From positions 1 through 39,697 of the forward strand of contig JAEINL010000034.1 of the NCBI GenBank assembly GCA_016342655.1: DNA of 39,697 nt, in the 5' to 3' direction. Source of the DNA: Sphaerochaeta sp. (lineage in GTDB: Bacteria; Spirochaetota; Spirochaetia; Sphaerochaetales; Sphaerochaetaceae). The notes under the pieces are model-generated. The model did no database searches, was not told where the DNA came from, and saw only the letters and a program-made list of their open reading frames with translations. Shown one piece after another: positions 1 to 6,688 of the stretch. The number at the start of each line of letters is the position of its first letter. Positions within the stretch are counted from its first letter, which is position 1. The position numbers and the translations under genes are program-made.

Positions 1-192
1 AAAATCTAGCTATAAATTGACCGGATTTACCCACCGTATTTAAGGTAGGAGGAAAAATCCATTTTCGGTTTACACAAAAAAACTCAGAACTTCATCCCAG
101 AGCCTCAAGAGGACTGGGTTCTCTCAGCAAAAGCGGATAGATCAGCTGAAATCCCTAATACAAGAGCCTGTGGCAGAGTGGCAGGATTCCTT
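1..192. other. Intergenic edge of window, no gene seen
   Basis: No convincing coding region is visible. Downstream of the lacI stop codon (minus strand) an imperfect inverted repeat around 86-123 (CCCAG facing CTGGG, with AGAAC facing GTTCT outside it) could act as a weak terminator, but it has no clear T run on that strand. A GGTTTACA string near 66-73 resembles the half site seen near the lacI and fucI starts; one copy is too little to call an operator. Confidence 0.4.
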
Positions 193-1227
193 TCATTTGG
201 AATCTGGTAGGATGCCACCGTTCTCTTTCATGACATGGATGGACGGAAGGAGCACCACCTTAGTGGGAAAATCATCGATGTTCCCCTCCATGCGTCGGAT
301 AAGTATCTCTGCAACACTCTGCCCAATCTTATCAATAGGTTGGGCAGCTGCATAATGGCAGAACTTCAGTAGGGGTGCATAGAACAGGTGGTCGAAGGTG
401 GAGAAGACCATCCTCGAACAGTCCTTCTCACTGCCCTCAGCGGCAAGACAGCTTGTAGCCCCTATATGCACCATATCATTGACCACAAAGAAAGCGTTTG
501 GACAGTTCTCTTGTGCAAGAGCCTTCTTCATCAGAGAATAACCGGATCTCTGGTTCATACCGCCCTGCATGACAAACTCCTGCTCAACGGGAAGGTTGTA
601 TTGACGCATGGCATCCAGATACCCTCGCAGTCTCTCTACAGAGGTATGCACAGTAGGCTCACCACCAAGGAAGCCTATTCGAGTATGCCCTTCACGTATG
701 AGGGCGCTCGTCACGTCATAGGATCCTTTTCTGTTGTCAACAAGGACCACATCACACTGGAGACCTGCGATTTCCCTATCAAGCATGACCATAGGGGTAG
801 ACTTCAAACCAGGAAGCATGAAATGTGTACCCACATTGCTTGCGGGAATTACGACCAAAGCATCAACATTTCGCTCAAGCAGGAAGGAGAGCTTTCGCTT
901 CTCCTCCTCTACACTGTTCTCAGAGGAACAGAGTAGCAGAGCATACCCCAACGGATCGAGCAAACGCTCGAGTTGTTCAACAATCTCAGTAAAGAAGGTA
1001 TTGGAAATCTCTGGGACAATAATGCCTATGCTTTTGGTCTTTCTCATTTTCAGGGAGCGCGCAACAGCGTTCCGCTGATACTGGAGAGCCTGAACAGATG
1101 CAAGCACCTTCGCTTCAGTGACAGCATTCACCACCCCGAGGTTGTTCAGTACCCTACTGACAGTTGCAATGGATACTCCTGCCTGTTTGGCGACATCCTT
1201 GATCGTAGCTTGTTCACTTTTATGCAT
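193..1227 (-). CDS. LacI family transcriptional repressor
   Basis: The protein has 344 residues, the usual length for the family. Residues 8-29 form the LacI-type helix-turn-helix (TIKDVAKQAGVSIATVSRVL), followed by the hinge and a periplasmic-binding-protein-like effector domain (about 65-335, beginning SIGIIVPEISNTFF). The ATG at 1227 is preceded by an AGGTCAGGG-like ribosome site. It lies downstream of the rhamnulokinase on the same strand, but a 255-bp gap with strong hairpins separates them, so it probably has its own promoter. An 8-bp inverted repeat (1237-1244 and 1263-1270) covers the region just before the start and may be an autoregulatory operator. By context it controls deoxysugar genes; the effector cannot be read from sequence. 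Confidence 0.9.
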   Translation of the reverse strand: MHKSEQATIKDVAKQAGVSIATVSRVLNNLGVVNAVTEAKVLASVQALQYQRNAVARSLKMRKTKSIGIIVPEISNTFFTEIVEQLERLLDPLGYALLLCSSENSVEEEKRKLSFLLERNVDALVVIPASNVGTHFMLPGLKSTPMVMLDREIAGLQCDVVLVDNRKGSYDVTSALIREGHTRIGFLGGEPTVHTSVERLRGYLDAMRQYNLPVEQEFVMQGGMNQRSGYSLMKKALAQENCPNAFFVVNDMVHIGATSCLAAEGSEKDCSRMVFSTFDHLFYAPLLKFCHYAAAQPIDKIGQSVAEILIRRMEGNIDDFPTKVVLLPSIHVMKENGGILPDSK

Positions 1228-1236
1228 ATCCCTGAC

Positions 1237-1270
1237 CTTTCACTGTTTGGTTTACATAGTGTAGTGAAAG
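1237..1270. promoter_or_regulatory. Inverted repeat upstream of lacI, possible operator
   Basis: CTTTCACT (1237-1244) and AGTGAAAG (1263-1270) are perfect complements separated by 18 bp, immediately before the lacI start. The spacer carries GGTTTACAT, whose complement contains the TGTAAAC half site also present upstream of fucI. Placement suggests autorepression; this is inference. Confidence 0.4.
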
Positions 1271-1298
1271 CTGGGATAAAATCCAACTACAAACCATT

Positions 1299-1396
1299 GA
1301 TACCATACTCTGTGCAGTAGGATATTTACCCTTGGTATCGTAAAGAGCCTTACAGGAGGCTCATGTAAAGCAACCTTACGTTGCAGTAGTGATACC
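1299..1396. promoter_or_regulatory. Structured intergenic element between kinase and lacI
   Basis: GGTATC (1334-1339) can pair with GATACC (1391-1396), enclosing two small hairpins: GAGCCT/AGGCTC (1345-1350, 1357-1362) and GCAAC/GTTGC (1370-1374, 1380-1384). This gives a three-way-junction outline. A second GATACC at 1299-1304 could pair with the same GGTATC, so two mutually exclusive folds are possible. On the minus strand the element would lie in the 5' leader of lacI or the 3' end of the kinase transcript. No known riboswitch class was recognised. Confidence 0.35.
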
Positions 1397-1403
1397 CCAC
1401 AAC

Positions 1404-1439
1404 AGAGAACCCTCCGTTACATCTAACGGAGGGTTCTCT
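1404..1439. terminator. Perfect 16-bp hairpin after the rhamnulokinase
   Basis: Two perfect 16-nt arms (1404-1419 and 1424-1439) surround a four-base loop about 45 bp past the rhamnulokinase stop. Position and strength suggest the end of the long minus-strand operon or a 3' stabilising hairpin. Neither strand has a T run after the stem, so classic Rho-independent termination is uncertain. Confidence 0.5.
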
Positions 1440-1482
1440 GAATTGTCAGCCCACTATTTGGGAAGCAAGTACGATCAGAAGA

Positions 1483-2907
1483 TCAGGGGTGAAACACCTT
1501 CACCTTCTGTTCGCCCTTGATCATATCCCTTCCCTCCTGCAGGGAGGCTATCTCACCTGTGGCATACATCTGCAACAGCGTATTGCCCAAGGCTGTGGCC
1601 TCTACAGGACCGGCATAGACTGTAAGGCCTGTCTCGGTGGCTGTCCACTGGTCAAGAATCTCGTTCTTACACCCACCCCCGATAATATAGAGGGAAGTGA
1701 AATGTTCACCTGTAATCGATTCCAGCTGTTTTATCGAGAGGGCATACGCCTTGGCCAACCCACGATAGATGGCAACCATGTACTCCCCTTTTGAGGAGGG
1801 TCTAACCAAATGTTGTTCGTCACACCAGGCATTAATACGATCGATCATAAGGTTGTCATAGCTGTTTGGCTTGAGGAAGCGTTGGTCTGCAGGGTCGATA
1901 TACCCTTCATAGGAAGAGCATGCAAGAGTCTGTTCGTCCAATTCCTTCCAGGAGATCTCCTCACCTAGGCTTTCCCAATGGCGTACACACTCCTGCTGGA
2001 TCCACATTCCCATGATGTTCTTCAAAAAGCGAACGTTCCCACTGGCAGCTGCCTCATTGGTAAACCCACTCTCCAAAGCAAGGGACGTGATGATCGGCTT
2101 TTCAATCTCCACACCCAAAAGTGACCATGTACCACTTGATATATAGAGTGGAACCTCACCCTTGGCTACAGGGACTGCAGCGACGGCACTTGCTGTGTCA
2201 TGCGCTGCACTAGCGATCACAAGTACAGACGAAGGAGCGCCCACCTCGTGGCTTACAGTAGGGGTAAAAGGCCCAATGATGGTCCCACTATCAACAATCT
2301 CACCAAAAAGGCTCTTGTAGAAGCCCATCTCATCAATGAGATCCCAAGCCCAGTCCTTGGATTTGGGATCATATAGCTGAGTTGTAGAGGCATGAGTCCT
2401 CTCATTTTTCATGATTCCCGTAAGCCAATAGGCAAGGAGGTCGGGAACAGATAGGTAGTGACGGGCAACAGAGAGCGCATCCGGGCGCATCTTCTGCATC
2501 GCAGCAAGCTGATAGAGGGTATTGAACGGCTGGAAGGCGATGCCTGTCTTCTCAAAGACCCGCATCTTGCCACCCAGCTTCTCGGTCACCTCTTCGATCA
2601 TGCCATCGGTTCGGCTATCACGATAGTGGTAGCACAAGGACACAGGGGCGCCTGTCTCATCAAGGAGAACATAGTCTACCCCCCAGGTATCAATGCCGAC
2701 CGAACCAATCTGAGAGCCATACTGGGCGAAGGCTTTCTTCAACCCAGTCTTGATCTCAGAGAACAGTCCGAGGAGATTCCAGTAGAACTCTCCCAGGATC
2801 TGGTCGTTATGGGTTACGAATCGGTGAACCACCTCGAAATTCGTAAGGTCTCCCACAATTACCCGCCCATTGGAAGCGCCCAAGTCCACTGCGATATGCT
2901 TTTTCAT
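1483..2907 (-). CDS. rhaB: Rhamnulokinase (FGGY family)
   Basis: This 474-residue cytoplasmic sugar kinase phosphorylates L-rhamnulose to L-rhamnulose 1-phosphate using ATP. The N-terminal phosphate motif AVDLGASNGR (7-16), GIDTWGVDY, a YRDSRTDG substrate loop, AAHDTASAVAAVP, SSGTWSLLGVE, the NIMGMWIQQECVRHW block and the C-terminal IGGGCKNEILDQ / AGPVEATALGN ATP site all match RhaB rather than xylulo- or glycerol kinases. The preceding dehydrogenase stop TAA sits inside its ribosome site TAAGGAG, showing tight translational coupling. It is the last gene of the dehydrogenase-complex operon, 20 kb from rhaA and rhaD. A related deoxyketose as substrate cannot be excluded. Confidence 0.88.
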   Translation of the reverse strand: MKKHIAVDLGASNGRVIVGDLTNFEVVHRFVTHNDQILGEFYWNLLGLFSEIKTGLKKAFAQYGSQIGSVGIDTWGVDYVLLDETGAPVSLCYHYRDSRTDGMIEEVTEKLGGKMRVFEKTGIAFQPFNTLYQLAAMQKMRPDALSVARHYLSVPDLLAYWLTGIMKNERTHASTTQLYDPKSKDWAWDLIDEMGFYKSLFGEIVDSGTIIGPFTPTVSHEVGAPSSVLVIASAAHDTASAVAAVPVAKGEVPLYISSGTWSLLGVEIEKPIITSLALESGFTNEAAASGNVRFLKNIMGMWIQQECVRHWESLGEEISWKELDEQTLACSSYEGYIDPADQRFLKPNSYDNLMIDRINAWCDEQHLVRPSSKGEYMVAIYRGLAKAYALSIKQLESITGEHFTSLYIIGGGCKNEILDQWTATETGLTVYAGPVEATALGNTLLQMYATGEIASLQEGRDMIKGEQKVKVFHP

Positions 2908-2909
2908 CC

Positions 2910-4169
2910 CTACTCCTTACAGTTGGCCATGAGGTATGCCTCAGCTTCAGCTGACCATAGTCCGTTATGTTTCTTTACCAGCGTGTCCAGTTCGGCAAAC
3001 AGTGGCTTGGTCTTACCCACCTCTGCAAAATCATCGATTGCTGTCAGGGGAAAATCAAAATGGGTAAAGATCATTTTTTTCCCACCAGGAATGGACGGAA
3101 GATTGATGACTGTCTCAGGCACTGCACCAAGCCCTCCAATGTGGGTTATCAGCACAGAGGGGCTGATAAGGCCTTTGCTCATCATATCCAAGGCTTCTCG
3201 CATATCTGCAGTATTACCACCGCTGGTCCCCACAATGTGTGTTGAAGCATAGTGGACATTATAGAAGTTCAGTAAAGCTGAAAAATCAATGCGGGCGGGG
3301 CCAGCGAAGAAGTTGAGACACCCATCGCGGGCAAGGATACTGTCAGCCTGTTCGACCAGGGGTCTGACAGGAGCCATGACTATCACATCATCATAGCCCT
3401 CACCCCCACTGATCTCCTTAAGCTTGGCCACAGGGTCAGCAACAGATTTAGTATTCAAGTAGATAAGTTCGACACCCTGCTTCTTTGCCTCCTCTACGGT
3501 TAAAAGACTGGCAGCACGCTTGAGACGGGCATCATCAATGTCTGTCACCACGAGCCGGCCTGGCTTACGCTCGCAGTGCAGTGCATAGTCAATGGCACAA
3601 AGGCCCATGGGACCCACACCTGCAAGGATAGCAAGGTTTCCTCCCTCCTTTATACCCATATAGTGCTCATAAGAGCCATTCCTTGTATGGTACATCGCAT
3701 GGTAGGTCCCCACTACACAGGAGACAGGTTCTGCAAGCCCACCCAAGAAATAGGCGTCTCCCTCATAGGTGAGCAGACAGTCCATATCCATCACCTGGTG
3801 AGGGATGACGACGTAGGTGGCATTGCCTCCTATATAAGGGAAAGAGTAGCCAGGGGCATCAAGGGTACCTTCATAGTTCAAAGCAGGCTGGATTGAGAAC
3901 TTTGATCCTGCCTTGAACTTATGTTGCCACTTCTTGCCAACCTCGACAATCTCACCACAAAACTCATGGCCCAAGATCACAGGATTGGTCGCCACATCAT
4001 TGGGAACCCTCTTGTGACCGGCTCCCTGTTCAGCAGCCTTAAAATCACTCATACAGATGCTGTTGGTGATCACCTTGGCAAGGATCTCATCATCCTTGAT
4101 GGGGGGAAGCTCAAACTCTTCGACTCGAATATCATTGACTCCATAGAGTCTTGCTGCACGTGTTTTCAT
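2910..4169 (-). CDS. Zinc-type alcohol dehydrogenase, sorbose-1-phosphate reductase-like
   Basis: This is a 419-residue medium-chain dehydrogenase. The catalytic zinc region is visible: Cys in NSICMSDFK near residue 38 and the GHEFCGEIVEVG block near 67. A Rossmann segment LAGVGPMGLCAIDYAL lies around 184-199. The four-cysteine structural zinc cluster of classical alcohol dehydrogenases is missing. Length and overall pattern resemble SorE-type L-sorbose-1-phosphate reductases and related polyol(-phosphate) dehydrogenases. It starts 9 bp after the SDR stop, with an AGGAG site overlapping that stop. Next to an SrlD-like SDR and a ketose kinase, it plausibly reduces or oxidises a sugar phosphate; the exact substrate is unknown. 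Confidence 0.75.
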   Translation of the reverse strand: MKTRAARLYGVNDIRVEEFELPPIKDDEILAKVITNSICMSDFKAAEQGAGHKRVPNDVATNPVILGHEFCGEIVEVGKKWQHKFKAGSKFSIQPALNYEGTLDAPGYSFPYIGGNATYVVIPHQVMDMDCLLTYEGDAYFLGGLAEPVSCVVGTYHAMYHTRNGSYEHYMGIKEGGNLAILAGVGPMGLCAIDYALHCERKPGRLVVTDIDDARLKRAASLLTVEEAKKQGVELIYLNTKSVADPVAKLKEISGGEGYDDVIVMAPVRPLVEQADSILARDGCLNFFAGPARIDFSALLNFYNVHYASTHIVGTSGGNTADMREALDMMSKGLISPSVLITHIGGLGAVPETVINLPSIPGGKKMIFTHFDFPLTAIDDFAEVGKTKPLFAELDTLVKKHNGLWSAEAEAYLMANCKE

Positions 4170-4178
4170 AGCACTCTC

Positions 4179-5339
4179 CTAGTTGAGCATGACCTGACCA
4201 CCGGTAACCGGAACGGCCTGACCTGTCTCATATTTCTGTTCGACAATGTAACAGATAGCCCGCATGACATCCTCGGTCTTACAACCGCGACCCATGGGGA
4301 CTTTCGATTCATAGAACCTTCTGACATCCTCTACCGTCTTTGCCCTCGGTACTTTCCCTGCCTTGAGATACTGTACAAATAGACCCTTATCCGGGTCTGA
4401 CCAAAGCGGGCCATCGAGGAAGTTCCCAGGACATACTGCATTTACCTTTATATTGTCCTCTATCAGTTCGAGTGCAAAGCTCTGGGTAAGCCCGATGGTG
4501 CCAAACTTGGCTCCGGCATAGGCCCCATTCTTATTGGACCCTTCCAGACCTGACTTGCTGCTGATGGAGACCAGGTCGGTATAGTAGGCCTGTGAAGCAA
4601 CATTCTGCAGTGCCATCATAAGCGAGGCATGCTTGCTGCAGAGGAAGAACCCGGTATAGTCGACACTGGTGACAAACTGGAAGTCCTTCAGGGACATCTC
4701 CTTTACCGAACCTGCACGAAGGACTCCGGCATTACTGACAAACAGGTCAATTCCTCCGGTCTCACGAGCAACTTCACGCATCATAGCCTCGACCGAGGCT
4801 TCGTCTGTAACGTTCACAGACAGGGCTTTGGCAACGGTGATGCACGCAACATAGTTGAGGCTAGCTGCAAGGTCCTGTGCTCCCTTGACGTTCATATCGG
4901 CAATATAGACAAAGGCACCCATCTCGCTGAGAGAGCGGACCATCCCCTCGCCAAAGCCTTGGGCTCCGCCGGTAACCAGGGCAATCTTGTCCCTGACCAC
5001 ATCAGAGCGACTTGTAGAGGGAGGCAGGGAGACTATGGCAGAGACCCCTTCGCCTCTGGCGGCCTCATCGTAGTTGGTGCCCAGACCAAACTGGATTGAC
5101 CTTCCTTCAATGCCGATTACTGCAGGATAGAGATTCTTCTTGCCACAATAGGTGCTTAGCTCTGACATCCAGCGGGAGGTGACATCACAGACCTCATCGC
5201 CTTCCCCAACAGGGGAAAGCGTGAGATCCGCTTCCTTCCCCTCAGTTGCGTGAATGAACAATCCCTTTACCCCATCAAAGGTTAGGCCTCTGACAACTGG
5301 GGGCAACTCTTCAAGTATCTTCTCTGTAAAACGGACCAT
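4179..5339 (-). CDS. SDR oxidoreductase, sorbitol-6-phosphate 2-dehydrogenase-like
   Basis: The 386-residue protein has an extra N-terminal domain of about 115 residues before a standard short-chain dehydrogenase domain. In that domain are the nucleotide motif TGGAQGFGEG (about 123-132), SNAG, the catalytic SISSKSG serine and the YAGAK Tyr-Lys pair, and it ends in TGGQVMLN, as in sorbitol-6-phosphate 2-dehydrogenases. The SDR domain is ordinary, but the N-terminal extension is not typical of SrlD and I do not recognise it. It is coupled to the zinc dehydrogenase downstream and the PHP gene upstream (9-bp gap). The pair could move a carbonyl along a sugar-phosphate chain through a polyol intermediate; this is inference. 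Confidence 0.75.
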   Translation of the reverse strand: MVRFTEKILEELPPVVRGLTFDGVKGLFIHATEGKEADLTLSPVGEGDEVCDVTSRWMSELSTYCGKKNLYPAVIGIEGRSIQFGLGTNYDEAARGEGVSAIVSLPPSTSRSDVVRDKIALVTGGAQGFGEGMVRSLSEMGAFVYIADMNVKGAQDLAASLNYVACITVAKALSVNVTDEASVEAMMREVARETGGIDLFVSNAGVLRAGSVKEMSLKDFQFVTSVDYTGFFLCSKHASLMMALQNVASQAYYTDLVSISSKSGLEGSNKNGAYAGAKFGTIGLTQSFALELIEDNIKVNAVCPGNFLDGPLWSDPDKGLFVQYLKAGKVPRAKTVEDVRRFYESKVPMGRGCKTEDVMRAICYIVEQKYETGQAVPVTGGQVMLN

Positions 5340-5348
5340 ACTTTTCTC

Positions 5349-6668
5349 CTACTCAAATAGTTTGATGAGATCCAAAGGATGATGGCTGTCCATCTTCCTC
5401 CCTAGGGTGGCATATATGCCAAGCCGCTCATCAAGGCTTTTCTGTGCATACGGATTTGCCGGATGGAACAGACCGAGTTCTGCATTCATGGTCGAAAGTT
5501 TCTCATGGGCAACCAATGCCCATGCAGAATCGACAAGATGGCGGCAGGAGGGTTGCAACAGTTCAGGGCAGTTCATGCTCTGGCGCGAACTATTGATATC
5601 GACGCCGCTGATTTCCATGAGGTTGCGTTCCTTCGCCAGGCCTTGGAGCCTCTTCATCTGCTCAAGGGTGTTTCTTGGGGGCATATACGTGATAGCCGGA
5701 TAGCCAATATCGGAGAGCAGGTCCATCAGCTCCACCAGAAAATCATCCTCAAACTTCTCGGCTTTCTTATCGCCGGTAACACTCTGTGCGACATCCCCCA
5801 AGTAAGCATAGGCCGGAATGGCACCGATGCTGTTGCCAAAGGCAACCACAGAGCGCACATCAGGACACTCAGCCTTACCAGGTTGGATAAAGAAACGGGG
5901 CAGAAAGCTGCTCTTGAACACCCCCAACAGATCATAGGCGTAGTGAGGATTATCAACATCAAGCATCAGTGATTGCACGTTCTGCGAAAGGGCAATCTGC
6001 AAGTCCTTCTCCAAGAACCTCAGTAGCTTCTCCCCCTTGCCAAACATGGCTATGCACTGCTTCGCCATGGCATAGAGGATATGGCGCTCGGTGATAGAAC
6101 CACCCTCAGCAGAATGGGAGAGAGGGACCACATCACGCTCAAAATCAAGATCGAAGCCATACTGGCCAACCAAGGCTTGCAAGGCTTGTACCTGAGCTTT
6201 GTTACGCAGGTTGCGCTCTTTGTTCACAGGTTTCAGAAACTGGGAAACTTCTTCAATCTTCTGATGAGGCACCCCATGGACGCACATATAGACAATGCCA
6301 AGGGAATCGGGATTGTTTATCTTCCTATCAGCTAAGGGAGTGTCCAGAAAACTCACCCTCAGTTCAAAGCCGACTGTACTGGCAATACCCAAATCCTTAG
6401 AAGCATTGAGCAACTCAGAAGCTGCCCCGATGCTGTCATGGTCGATACTGCCAACAATACCCAACCCTGCCTTCCAGGCAGCGTAGGCGGCACCAGATGG
6501 CTCATAGGGGCTGAACGACCAGGTGGTATGCACATGGTTGTTCACCTCCTCAAGGGCTTTGCGGCTCAATGAGCCCGATCGGATCAGGGTGCCGAAAAAC
6601 CTGCTCGCCTCCAGGCGAGCAGGTTTTTCGGCACTGTTGATGGCCTTTTCTAGTTGTTGCAAATCCAT
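5349..6668 (-). CDS. PHP-domain protein, probable metal-dependent phosphoesterase
   Basis: About 439 residues from the ATG at 6668, which follows GAGG at five bases; an in-frame GTG lies two codons upstream. The PHP metal motifs are clear: HVHTTWSFSP (His-x-His, about residue 46) and SIDHDSIGA (about 77). Further histidines, including a late GLFHPANP, could complete the metal site. PHP proteins hydrolyse phosphoesters, but no substrate can be assigned. It sits between the dehydrogenase complex and the two sugar dehydrogenases, in a position where a phosphatase acting on a pathway intermediate would fit. Its first codons contain a perfect 21-bp hairpin (6589-6634), listed separately. Confidence 0.75.
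   Translation of the reverse strand: MDLQQLEKAINSAEKPARLEASRFFGTLIRSGSLSRKALEEVNNHVHTTWSFSPYEPSGAAYAAWKAGLGIVGSIDHDSIGAASELLNASKDLGIASTVGFELRVSFLDTPLADRKINNPDSLGIVYMCVHGVPHQKIEEVSQFLKPVNKERNLRNKAQVQALQALVGQYGFDLDFERDVVPLSHSAEGGSITERHILYAMAKQCIAMFGKGEKLLRFLEKDLQIALSQNVQSLMLDVDNPHYAYDLLGVFKSSFLPRFFIQPGKAECPDVRSVVAFGNSIGAIPAYAYLGDVAQSVTGDKKAEKFEDDFLVELMDLLSDIGYPAITYMPPRNTLEQMKRLQGLAKERNLMEISGVDINSSRQSMNCPELLQPSCRHLVDSAWALVAHEKLSTMNAELGLFHPANPYAQKSLDERLGIYATLGRKMDSHHPLDLIKLFE
6589..6634. repeat. Perfect 21-bp inverted repeat inside the PHP gene start
   Basis: Arms 6589-6609 and 6614-6634 are exact complements around a four-base loop. On the transcribed minus strand they form a GC-rich stem with an inner AAAAACC/GGUUUUU block, 35-80 bases after the PHP start codon. 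The repeat is fully translated (residues about 12-27). It could act as an attenuator or RNase-processing site separating the dehydrogenase-complex genes from the downstream sugar genes. Confidence 0.85.
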
Positions 6669-6688
6669 GTGCACCTCGTCAGTTGTAG

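Noticed and set aside
1404..1439. Calling the 16-bp hairpin a definite Rho-independent terminator
   Set aside because: No T run follows the stem on either strand; kept as a likely but unproven terminator.
4179..5339. SDR as the detached dehydrogenase half of a split bifunctional rhamnulose aldolase/dehydrogenase
   Set aside because: Its N-terminal extension and C-terminus fit sorbitol-6-phosphate dehydrogenases better, and the aldolase at 23338 ends naturally like stand-alone relatives.
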